Below, one piece after another: positions 1-6,497 of a stretch of 7,734 bases of DNA. A program made the position numbers and the translations under genes. The DNA lies in the NCBI GenBank assembly GCA_027311205.1, contig DAICZI010000065.1, positions 1 through 7,734 of the forward strand, read 5' to 3'. The stretch comes from Beijerinckiaceae bacterium (GTDB lineage: Bacteria; Pseudomonadota; Alphaproteobacteria; Rhizobiales; Beijerinckiaceae). Every line of letters starts with the position of its first letter. The stretch's first letter is position 1. Under the pieces are notes generated by a model that saw nothing but the letters and a program-made list of their open reading frames with translations, was not told where the DNA came from and ran no database searches.

Positions 1-1
1 C

Positions 2-973
2 CTCTATATTGTCCCCAATGGCTGCCGTCTGGATGATTCCATCGAGGCGGCCCACGATATTGGCCTGCGTTTCCACGCAACGCGCGGTGCGATGAGCGTC
101 GGCCAAAGCCATGGCGGCCTGCCGCCCGACAGCGTGGTGGAAGATGAAGCCTTTATCCTGAAGGATACCCAGCGGGTGATCGAGGCCTGGCATGATCCAG
201 GTCGGCTCGCCATGACAAGGGTTGGAGTTGCGCCCTGCTCGCCGTTTTCGGTGAGCGATGCCTTGATGCGCGAATCGGCTAAACTGGCGCGGTCACTGGG
301 CGTTGGCTTGCACACGCATCTGGCCGAGAATGACCGTGATGTCGCCTACAGTTTTGAGGTCTACGGCGTCAGCCCGGCGCATTATGCCGAGGAACGCGGG
401 TTTCTGGGGCCCGATGTCTGGCATGCCCATTGCGTCAGGCTTGATGACGAAGGCATCAGGCTGTTTGCGCAAAGCGGCACCGGCATTGCTCATTGCCCGT
501 GCTCGAACATGCGGCTGGCTTCCGGGATCGCGCCGGTGCGTTTCATGTGCGATGCCGGGGTCAATGTCGGGCTTGGCGTCGACGGCTCGGCTTCCAATGA
601 TTCAGGCCACATGCTGGCCGAGGCGCGCCAGGCCATGCTGCTGCAACGGGTCGGCTTCGGGCCTGCCGCCATGAGCGCCCGCCAGGCGCTGGAACTTGCA
701 ACGCGGGGCGGCGCCAGGGTGCTGGGGCGCGATGATATTGGCCAGATTGCGCCGGGGATGGCGGCGGATGTCATCGCCTTTGACATGCGCGGCATCGCCC
801 ATGCCGGCGCGCAGGGCGATCCCGTCGCGGGGCTGCTGTTTGGCACGCCCGGCACGGTGGCACTGAGCATCATCAATGGCCGGGTGGTGGTGAAGGATCA
901 GCGGCTGCAATCCATGGATTTGGGCAAAATCATCGCGCGCCACAATGATTTTGCCGCGGCGCTGCTGGCTTGA
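2..973 (+). CDS. 8-oxoguanine deaminase-type amidohydrolase, 3' part (5' end outside window)
   Basis: A zinc-dependent cytosolic amidohydrolase; the best family fit is 8-oxoguanine deaminase, which converts 8-oxoguanine to urate and ammonia. The reading frame is open from the left edge, so the ATG at 92 is internal and the true start lies upstream; the first metal-binding HxH is therefore not visible. About 323 residues are seen, against roughly 450 in the whole family. Visible motifs, in order: RFHATRGAMS near the left edge, APCSPFSV (substrate pocket region), HTHLAEN from 311, HAHC from 422 (the third metal-ligand region), HCPCSNMRLASGIAP, and GVDGSASNDSGH with its catalytic Asp codon at 581. 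The C-terminal part has the GQIAPGMAADVIAFD barrel-to-beta-sandwich return and a final NGRVVV strand, as usual. The SNMRLASG and VDGSASND blocks are what I recall for 8-oxoguanine deaminase rather than for general cytosine, triazine or guanine deaminases. A triazine hydrolase-like (AtzB or TrzN relative) role is the main alternative. Confidence 0.85.
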   Translation, partial: LYIVPNGCRLDDSIEAAHDIGLRFHATRGAMSVGQSHGGLPPDSVVEDEAFILKDTQRVIEAWHDPGRLAMTRVGVAPCSPFSVSDALMRESAKLARSLGVGLHTHLAENDRDVAYSFEVYGVSPAHYAEERGFLGPDVWHAHCVRLDDEGIRLFAQSGTGIAHCPCSNMRLASGIAPVRFMCDAGVNVGLGVDGSASNDSGHMLAEARQAMLLQRVGFGPAAMSARQALELATRGGARVLGRDDIGQIAPGMAADVIAFDMRGIAHAGAQGDPVAGLLFGTPGTVALSIINGRVVVKDQRLQSMDLGKIIARHNDFAAALLA

Positions 974-980
974 CCGCGCC

Positions 981-1024
981 GCCCGGAACCGGGCACATCA
1001 TGGTCGCAGAAATGCCCGAGTTTT
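981..1024 (+). other. Two overlapping hairpins between deaminase and DUF4139 gene
   Basis: Just after the deaminase stop, GCCCGG (981-986) pairs with CCGGGC (989-994), in practice a five-pair stem with a GAAC loop. A second stem, CGGGCA (990-995) with TGCCCG (1013-1018), shares bases with the first and is followed two bases later by TTTT. The second resembles a weak intrinsic terminator with a long 17-base loop. Only six pairs support each stem, so a chance origin is quite possible in DNA of this composition. Confidence 0.25.
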
Positions 1025-1050
1025 AATGAGCATGACGATGCCCTGGTATC

Positions 1051-1056
1051 GAGGAG
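1051..1056 (+). promoter_or_regulatory. Ribosome binding site deciding the DUF4139 start
   Basis: GAGGAG sits five bases before the ATG at 1062. It favours this start over the in-frame ATGs at 1026, 1032 and 1038, none of which has a comparable purine-rich site and all of which would put extra residues ahead of the signal peptide. Confidence 0.6.
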
Positions 1057-1061
1057 CCCAG

Positions 1062-2684
1062 ATGAAACACTTTAGCCTGTTTGCCGCCGCGCTACCCCTT
1101 TTTGCCATGCCAGCCGCCTTCGCTGCGCCTCTGCAGGCAGCCTCGAAAATCACGCAGGTGACGGTCTATCCCGGTCGCGCCAGCGTGACGCGCGAGGCCG
1201 ACGTCGTTTTGCCCGCCGGAACATCCGAAGTGGTTTTTTCGGGTCTGCCGCAGGGGATTGACAGCCAGGCCTTGCAGATTGGCATTGCCGGGGCCAAAGG
1301 CGTCAGCCTCGGTGAGGTGGATGTAACCCCCTCGGCCGCGAGCCGCAATGTGCCGCCCAATCCCATGGCGCAGCGAATCAAGAAACTCGCCGATGAGCGC
1401 GCCGCCCAACAAGTCGTGATCGACACGCTCAGGGCCAAGCGTGGCATGATGCTGCATTTTGCTGCGACAAGTCCGGCGAAGCTGACGCTTGATGGCAAGC
1501 CGCTGGATATTGACCAATGGTCAAAAGCGTTTGACTCGCTGGAAGCGGCGCTCGCCAAGACCAGCGATGAATTGCGCGTCGCCAAGGCCAAGCAGGCCGA
1601 TATTGATGCCGCGCTTGCCAGTTTGCGCAGCACGCCGCCGCCAAGCCCCGTCCAGCGCTCACGCGATATCAGCTTGGCGGTCACCTCAGCCAGCGCGATC
1701 ACGGCGCATGTCACTTTGACTTATCAGGTGATGGGTGCCGGCTGGACACCGGTTTATGAAGCGCGGTTGAGCATGGGGTCAGATCCGAAGACCGCTGATG
1801 TCAACCTGATCCGTCGTGCCGAGGTCCGCCAGTCGACCGGCGAGCCCTGGAACAACGTGAAGCTGACACTGTCGAACAGCACGATCGGCTACAGGACCAA
1901 AGCGCCGGATGTCACGACGCAACTGGTTGATATTCTGCCCAAGGCGCCGCCGCCCCGTCCGGTGCTCCAGACTATGTCGAAATTCGCAGCCGCACCCATG
2001 GTTGACGCGCGCCAGGCGGCGCAAGTGACGCACCACGGCATCGACGTCGCCTTCAAGGTGCCCGGCACGGTCTCGCTGGGTGGCCAAGGCGTTCAGGCGC
2101 AGTTTGAATTGACCAACACCAAGGCCGCAGCGGCATTGCGGCTGAAAATCGCTCCGGCTTTCAGCCAAATGGCTTTTGTGGACGCTATTTTGGCCAATGA
2201 TCCGAAAATCGCCCTTTTACCCGGCCCGGTGAGCCTTTATCGCAACGGCTTGTTCGTCGGCAAAGCCTATGTGCCGCTGACAGCCCCCGGTGCCAGGCTC
2301 GATCTTGGCTTTGGCGCTGATCCGGGAATCAAGGTCGCACGCCACACGGTCAATCTCGACAAAGCCGGGCCGGGGTTTATCAGTTCAAGCCGCACGCAGA
2401 CCTGGGATTACAGCACCGAAATCACCAATACCCATGACTTTCCCGTGGAAGTCGAGGTAGTGGATCGCGTGCCCGTGTCGCAAAACAATGATGTCAGCGT
2501 CAAACTGCTTCCGCAAACATCTCCGGGCACGGCGAAGCCCAGGCCCGGTCAGCGCGGCCTGATGTTCTGGAATTTTACCCTCAAGCCGCAGGAAGTGCGC
2601 ACCCTGCGCCTCGCCTGGCAGGTGCAATGGCCCGATGGCCGCCAACTCGGCTATCACGCCGCGGGGCCGCGCCCGCTTAATTGA
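1062..2684 (+). CDS. Secreted DUF4139 domain protein (MuiA-like)
   Basis: A 540-residue exported protein of the DUF4140/DUF4139 (mucoidy inhibitor MuiA-like) family, whose biochemical role is not established. I chose the ATG at 1062 because GAGGAG lies five bases upstream and translation from there gives a clear signal peptide (MKHFSLFAAALPLFAMPAAFA, cut likely after residue 21). Open frame continues upstream to 945, but starts there would hide the signal. Residues about 30-130 form the N-terminal DUF4140-like region (TQVTVYPGRASVTREADVVL, then SGLPQGID). Residues about 100-190 include Ala/Lys/Glu/Gln-rich helices likely to form coiled coil. A Pro-rich hinge near 191-197 leads to the DUF4139 domain, with its GAGWTPVYEAR (226-236) and QSTGEPWNNVKLTLS (257-271) motifs and a beta-rich C-terminal half (TWDYSTEITNTHDFPVEVEV). 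No partner gene lies beside it on the same strand; the deaminase is 88 bases upstream. Family assignment is firm, function unknown. Confidence 0.85.
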   Translation: MKHFSLFAAALPLFAMPAAFAAPLQAASKITQVTVYPGRASVTREADVVLPAGTSEVVFSGLPQGIDSQALQIGIAGAKGVSLGEVDVTPSAASRNVPPNPMAQRIKKLADERAAQQVVIDTLRAKRGMMLHFAATSPAKLTLDGKPLDIDQWSKAFDSLEAALAKTSDELRVAKAKQADIDAALASLRSTPPPSPVQRSRDISLAVTSASAITAHVTLTYQVMGAGWTPVYEARLSMGSDPKTADVNLIRRAEVRQSTGEPWNNVKLTLSNSTIGYRTKAPDVTTQLVDILPKAPPPRPVLQTMSKFAAAPMVDARQAAQVTHHGIDVAFKVPGTVSLGGQGVQAQFELTNTKAAAALRLKIAPAFSQMAFVDAILANDPKIALLPGPVSLYRNGLFVGKAYVPLTAPGARLDLGFGADPGIKVARHTVNLDKAGPGFISSSRTQTWDYSTEITNTHDFPVEVEVVDRVPVSQNNDVSVKLLPQTSPGTAKPRPGQRGLMFWNFTLKPQEVRTLRLAWQVQWPDGRQLGYHAAGPRPLN

Positions 2685-3612
2685 CGATGAAGGTGCCGAG
2701 CGACATGGGCCGCTGACCGACGGCAATCTGGGCGTCGAGCTTGAGTGTCGTGAGGTTGAAGGTCGCCAGCAGGTTGTCGCCAGCACAAAAGCCGACCAGG
2801 CGATGTTGTTGGGCATCGACGGCAAGCCCGCTCGGTTGCTGGCAAGCTTTGATGGTGGAACTGACGCGCTGCTTGACCAGATCAATGACCGAAATGGCAT
2901 TGTCGCCGCTCTCGCTGACATAGGCGCGGGTCGTGCCAAGGGCAACCGCGTAGGGCGCTTTGCCCAGTTCGACGCCACCCACCACCTGCTCGGAAGGAAT
3001 GTCGATGATCGAGAGGTTTTGTGCCATGCTGTTGACGACATAGGCGCGGCGACCATCCGCCGAAATGGCAATGCTGGTCGGGGCCGCACGCACCTTGATG
3101 CGAGCGACCTGGCGGAAATCGGCGGCATCGATCAGCGAAACATTGTTGTCATCGCGGTTGGCCACAAGAATCTTGCTGCCGTCGGGTGTCACGGCGACGC
3201 CAGCCGGGTAAGCTCCGGTTTTAAGAACCCGCAGCACTCCCGAATTGCGCGGGTTTATTTCAAGCAAGAGGTTGTTTTCGATGTCGGTGACGTAAATGCG
3301 GGTGGAATTCGGATCGGCCGCAACGCCGAGCGGGGTTCCGTCAATAGGGATGCGGCGGATCAATTGGCGCTTGGCGGCATCGACGACGCCGACCATGCGA
3401 CCGGCCTGCGAACTGACGTAAAGGCTGCGACCATTCACGGCGACGGCTGATCCGCTCGGCACCATGCCCAGCTTCAGCGTACCTGCTTGATTCATGGTTG
3501 CCAGATTGACGAAGGTCAAGTCCTGCGAACCCTGATTGAGCGCCACCGCCGTCTGTGCCGCTACGGGCGCGGTGACCAGCAAAAACAGCAGACCTGCCAG
3601 AATATATCGCAT
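2677..3612 (-). CDS. Secreted YVTN-type seven-bladed beta-propeller protein
   Basis: A 311-residue exported beta-propeller of the YVTN/YncE-like class; no enzyme activity can be assigned. The start at 3612 gives a good signal peptide (MRYILAGLLFLLVTAPVAAQ, cut after AAQ at 20) and has GAGG nine bases upstream; in-frame sequence further upstream overlaps the preceding gene. Blades are marked by repeated aromatic/hydrophobic strands: LYVSS (64-68), IYVTD (106-110), ILVAN (148-152), AYVVN (190-194), AYVSE (230-234) and LVGFC (272-276), each preceded by a P-x-G/S-hydrophobic turn such as GAYPAGVAVTPDGSK. The last strand (SLGTFIVN) probably closes the ring with the N-terminal strand (DLTFVNL). Cys257 and Cys276 lie in neighbouring strands and could form a disulfide. 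It is the second gene of a likely two-gene unit, 28 bases after the upstream propeller, and its stop overlaps the DUF4139 gene end by 8 bases. Confidence 0.82.
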   Translation of the reverse strand: MRYILAGLLFLLVTAPVAAQTAVALNQGSQDLTFVNLATMNQAGTLKLGMVPSGSAVAVNGRSLYVSSQAGRMVGVVDAAKRQLIRRIPIDGTPLGVAADPNSTRIYVTDIENNLLLEINPRNSGVLRVLKTGAYPAGVAVTPDGSKILVANRDDNNVSLIDAADFRQVARIKVRAAPTSIAISADGRRAYVVNSMAQNLSIIDIPSEQVVGGVELGKAPYAVALGTTRAYVSESGDNAISVIDLVKQRVSSTIKACQQPSGLAVDAQQHRLVGFCAGDNLLATFNLTTLKLDAQIAVGQRPMSLGTFIVN

Positions 3613-3613
3613 T

Positions 3614-3647
3614 CCGATGATCCTCACTTGCCGATGATCCTCACTTG
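3614..3647. repeat. Perfect 17-base tandem duplication at the propeller gene junction
   Basis: CCGATGATCCTCACTTG on + occurs at 3614-3630 and again directly at 3631-3647. Read on the minus strand, each unit is CAAGTGAGGATCATCGG and contains the AAG-TGA end of the upstream propeller gene plus the GAGG ribosome binding site of the downstream one. The real stop is in the copy nearer the upstream gene (3643-3641); the functional GAGG for the start at 3612 is in the other copy (3625-3622). Removing one copy would leave 11 bases between the genes instead of 28. Confidence 0.95.
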
Positions 3648-4624
3648 GGTGAAAACACCACGCCCCACGGCAACTGACCGACAGGGATGGAGACCAGGGG
3701 CTTCTGGCTGGCAATATCGACCACGGTCACGTCGTTGGAAACGCCGTTGACAGCCCAAAGCTGCTTGTTGTCGGGTGTGATCGCCATTTGCCAGACACGC
3801 TGGCCAACCAGGAGATATTTGAGGATTTTTTTTGTTTTGACGTCGATCACCGCCACGCGGTTGGCCGGGCCCAGGGCGACGTAGGCAATCTTGTCATGGG
3901 CGGTGAAGCGGATGCCGACCGGCTGGATTTCCTCCGCGGTCAATCCGGGCACCGCAAACTCGATTTTCGATGTGACTTTCCAGGTCTTGGGATCAATGAT
4001 GCTCACCGTGCCGCCTACTTCTGACGAGACCCAAAGTTCAGACTGGCTATGGGTGAATTGGGCAACGCGTGGCCGTTGATCCACGAGCACATTGGCGATG
4101 ATTTTTTTGGTAGCGACGTCAATGACATGCGCCATATTGGTGGTTTCGGATGTATTAACGACATATTTGCCGTCCGGGCTCATGGCCATGCCTTCGGGCT
4201 CAACCCCCACGGGTATGGTTGCCACCACTTTATGCGTCTTGGGATCGAGGACGGTGACGAGATTGTCATTTTCGTTGGAAAGATAGATCAAGCCATCCTG
4301 CGGCCCGACGATCAGAAATTCCGGATCATTTCCAGAGGGCAGGTCATATTTTACTTTGAGGCTTTTGGTGTCGACGACGCGCACGGTATTGTCGTTGCCG
4401 AGACAGACATAAAGCTCCGTACCATCATTGCTGAGGGCTACCCCACGCGGTCTTTGGCCGATGGGAAAGGTTTTGATGACCTTGTCAGTTTTGGTATCGA
4501 TGGCGGTGATTGAATCACCTTTTTCATTGGAAACATAGGCCGTGTAAGCCAAGGTCGGCGTTGCCGTAGATGCCATGAGGACTGTCGCCAAAAAAATTCT
4601 ACGGCCGCGTGCGCGAATGATCAT
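3641..4624 (-). CDS. Secreted YVTN beta-propeller of the PQQ-dependent catabolism-associated family (TIGR03866-like)
   Basis: A 327-residue periplasmic seven-bladed propeller. Across its length it matches my recollection of the family named PQQ-dependent catabolism-associated beta-propeller protein, whose members usually accompany PQQ alcohol dehydrogenase and transport genes; the molecular role is unknown. The start at 4624 gives a signal peptide with a basic beginning (MIIRARGRR), a hydrophobic stretch and a cut after TLA (residue 26). Only a weak GGGG lies seven bases upstream. Diagnostic blocks are AYVSNEKGDSITAIDT (29-44), GQRPRGVALSNDGTELYVC (56-74), VGVEPEGMAMSPDGKYVVNT, SETTNMAHVID (159-169), VLVDQRPR (179-186), LWVSSEVGGTVSIID, LGPANRVAVID (251-261) and VGQRVWQMAITPD (273-285). 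It is complete, ending at LPWGVVFSPK. It is the first gene of the propeller unit. Its DNA is AT-richer than its neighbours, with several Lys AAA codons and runs of seven or eight A or T. Confidence 0.88.
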   Translation of the reverse strand: MIIRARGRRIFLATVLMASTATPTLAYTAYVSNEKGDSITAIDTKTDKVIKTFPIGQRPRGVALSNDGTELYVCLGNDNTVRVVDTKSLKVKYDLPSGNDPEFLIVGPQDGLIYLSNENDNLVTVLDPKTHKVVATIPVGVEPEGMAMSPDGKYVVNTSETTNMAHVIDVATKKIIANVLVDQRPRVAQFTHSQSELWVSSEVGGTVSIIDPKTWKVTSKIEFAVPGLTAEEIQPVGIRFTAHDKIAYVALGPANRVAVIDVKTKKILKYLLVGQRVWQMAITPDNKQLWAVNGVSNDVTVVDIASQKPLVSIPVGQLPWGVVFSPK

Positions 4625-4658
4625 GAGAATGCCCCGGTTGTGTCATCCCTGAAACATG

Positions 4659-4686
4659 ACCATAACGGCACGGTGTCGGGAATCAA
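4659..4686 (-). promoter_or_regulatory. Possible sigma70-like promoter for the propeller unit
   Basis: On the minus strand TTGATT (4686-4681) and TATGGT (4664-4659) are separated by 16 bases. Each matches four of six consensus positions. Transcription would begin near 4652, giving a leader of about 28 bases before the ATG at 4624. It lies in the 177-base divergent gap where a promoter is expected, but alphaproteobacterial promoters are poorly predicted by this consensus. No convincing counterpart was found for the + strand gene. Confidence 0.3.
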
Positions 4687-4792
4687 ATGAATTCGAATGG
4701 CAGAATTGCCGCAAGCGGGCTTGTCATGCAGCCGGATGTTTCGCACTCTGCATGGTCGCTGGAACCAATGTCCGGCTGGCATCGGAACAATT

Positions 4793-4797
4793 GAGGG
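4793..4797 (+). promoter_or_regulatory. Ribosome binding site deciding the TPP-enzyme start
   Basis: GAGGG lies four bases before the ATG at 4802. This supports 4802 over the longer in-frame start at 4697. The 35 residues encoded by the longer form do not resemble the N-terminus of this enzyme family. Confidence 0.55.
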
Positions 4798-4801
4798 CAG
4801 A

Positions 4802-6484
4802 ATGGTGCAGGCAACGGGTGACGGGCGAACGACGTTGCGCAGCGGCGGGCAGGTGCTGGTGGATCAACTCCGCATTCAAGGCGTGCGCCGGGTGTTTTGT
4901 GTGCCGGGCGAGTCCTATCTTGCCGTGCTTGATGCGCTGTATGATTCGGGCATTGAGGTGATCGTCTGCCGCCAGGAGGGCGGCGCGACCATGATGGCCG
5001 ACGCCTATGCCCGGCTCACCGGGGAGGTCGGGGTGGTGTTCGTCACGCGCGGCCCCGGTGCCACCAATGCTGCACCCGGCATCCATATCGCCGAGCACGA
5101 CAGCGTGCCGCTCATCCTGTTCATCGGCCAGGTTGCGCGCTCGATGCGCGGGCGCGGTGCATTTCAGGAAATGGATTTTGGCGCGGTTTTCAGCTCGTTC
5201 AGCAAATGGGTGGCCGAAATTGCTGCCGCTGAACGGGTGCCTGAAATGCTGTCGCGGGCGTTTCATCTGACCAGACAGGGCCGCCCTGGCCCGGTGGTGC
5301 TGGCACTGCCCGAAGACATGCTGCGCGACAAGGTCGAGGTTGCCGACGCAACGCGTGCGACGCCGGCGCTGACATGGCCCGGCTCGACCCAAATGGCCGC
5401 TTTGCAGAAGCAGCTGTGGGCAGCGGCGCGGCCCGTCGCCATCCTTGGCGGGTCTGGCTGGAATGTCGAGGCGCGCGCAGCCTTTCAGCGCTTTGCCGAG
5501 CGTTTTGAACTGCCGGTCGCGACCTCATTTCGCCGCGCCATGCTGTTTGATGGCGATCACCCGCTTTATGCCGGGGAGATTGGCATTGGCCCCAACCCGA
5601 AGCTGCGGGCGCGGATTGCCGCAGCCGATCTCGTGCTTCTGGTGGGTGGGCGCATGAGCGAGATGCCCTCGCAGAACTATCAGCTCTTGGGCGTGCCGCA
5701 ACCGCGCCAGAGCCTCGTGCATGTCCATGCCGACAGCGCCGAACTTGGCCGGGTCTATCATGCGGATCTGGCCATTCACGCCAGCCCCGTGGCCTTTGCC
5801 GCCGCGCTCGAGGCGCTGCAACCGCCCCGACAGATTGCGTGGGCGCAGACCGCCAATCAGGCGCGGACCGAATATGTGGCCTGGAGTGACGAGACGCCGC
5901 CAGCCCCCACTGGCATCGATATGGGCAAGGCTATGCTATGGCTGCGCCAGCACTTGCCGCCCGATGCAATTGTCAGCAATGGCGCGGGCAATTATGCAAT
6001 CTGGCCGGGGCGGTTTTTGCGGTTTCGCCGCTTTGCCACGCAACTAGCCCCCACATCCTGCTCCATGGGTTATGGCGTCCCGGCAGGCGTGAGCGCGGCC
6101 ATCGAGCACCGCGACCGGCTGGTGGTGGCCTTTGCGGGTGATGGCTGCTTCCTCATGAATGGCCAGGAATTTGCCACCGCCGTGCAATATCAGGCGAATG
6201 TCATTGTCATCGTGGTGGATAATGGCATGTATGGCACCATCCGGATGCATCAGGAGCGGCATTATCCAGGCCGGGTATCGGCGACAGCGCTGAAAAATCC
6301 CGATTTTGCGGCACTCGCCCGCGCCTATGGCGGCTTTGGCGCAACCGTCACGGACAATGCCGGTTTTGAAGCGGCTTTTGTCGCGGCACGGGCGGCGGCT
6401 CGCCCGGCGATCCTGCATGTTTTGACCAATCCCGAAGCCTTGACGCCAAACCTGCGGCTCACGCCCGCCCAAGCTGATCGATAA
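4802..6484 (+). CDS. Acetolactate synthase-like thiamine pyrophosphate enzyme
   Basis: A 560-residue cytosolic TPP-dependent enzyme of the acetolactate synthase/2-oxo acid decarboxylase superfamily; the substrate is not known. The start at 4802 has GAGGG just upstream and gives a normal family length. Residues about 10-180 are the N-terminal pyrimidine-binding domain: FCVPGESYLAVLDAL, catalytic Glu59 in RQEGGATMMADAYAR, VTRGPGATNAAPG, DSVPLILFIGQV and GAFQEMD. Residues about 200-340 form the central domain (PVAILGGSGWN, VLLVGGRMSEM). Residues about 370-545 are the pyrophosphate domain, with the Mg-TPP motif from GDG (446-448) to Asn474 (VVDNGMYGTI). Against biosynthetic acetolactate synthase, the NNQ-G-VRQWQ segment is replaced by NGMYGTIRMHQER, so the specificity Trp is His483, and no small regulatory subunit gene follows. 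It may be a catabolic carboligase or decarboxylase; automatic annotation as IlvB would be doubtful. ccmB follows after 13 bases, so the two are probably co-transcribed. Confidence 0.85.
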   Translation: MVQATGDGRTTLRSGGQVLVDQLRIQGVRRVFCVPGESYLAVLDALYDSGIEVIVCRQEGGATMMADAYARLTGEVGVVFVTRGPGATNAAPGIHIAEHDSVPLILFIGQVARSMRGRGAFQEMDFGAVFSSFSKWVAEIAAAERVPEMLSRAFHLTRQGRPGPVVLALPEDMLRDKVEVADATRATPALTWPGSTQMAALQKQLWAAARPVAILGGSGWNVEARAAFQRFAERFELPVATSFRRAMLFDGDHPLYAGEIGIGPNPKLRARIAAADLVLLVGGRMSEMPSQNYQLLGVPQPRQSLVHVHADSAELGRVYHADLAIHASPVAFAAALEALQPPRQIAWAQTANQARTEYVAWSDETPPAPTGIDMGKAMLWLRQHLPPDAIVSNGAGNYAIWPGRFLRFRRFATQLAPTSCSMGYGVPAGVSAAIEHRDRLVVAFAGDGCFLMNGQEFATAVQYQANVIVIVVDNGMYGTIRMHQERHYPGRVSATALKNPDFAALARAYGGFGATVTDNAGFEAAFVAARAAARPAILHVLTNPEALTPNLRLTPAQADR

Positions 6485-6497
6485 GGAAAGCCCCATC

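Larger units (their letters stand above)
4625..4801. other. Divergent intergenic region
   Basis: This 177-base gap separates the starts of the propeller unit (minus) and the TPP enzyme (+). It must carry the promoter of at least one of them. Apart from the weak minus-strand promoter and a short five-base inverted repeat AATTC/GAATT (4690-4694 and 4703-4707), I see no clear operator, riboswitch or RNA gene. The + frame is open from 4697, but the protein it would add is unlike the family. Confidence 0.6.

Noticed and set aside
970..998. TTGACC at the deaminase stop as a -35 box
   Set aside because: No acceptable -10 hexamer lies 16-18 bases downstream.
2661..2676. GCGGG/CCCGC hairpin just before the convergent stops, followed by TTAATT on +
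   Set aside because: Five-pair stem inside coding sequence with a poor T-run; such stems arise by chance in this composition, so I do not call a terminator.
2635..3450. Long + strand open frame (271 codons) opposite the second propeller gene
   Set aside because: It is antisense to a well-supported propeller gene with signal peptide and repeats, overlaps the DUF4139 gene end, and its translation shows no family motif. Antisense frames stay open in GC-rich coding DNA.
4049..4513. + strand open frame opposite the first propeller gene
   Set aside because: Shadow of the propeller repeats; no ribosome binding site and no recognisable domain.
4697..4801. Longer N-terminus for the TPP enzyme from the ATG at 4697
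   Set aside because: The extra 35 residues do not resemble the family and would fill most of the divergent promoter region; the ATG at 4802 has its own ribosome binding site.
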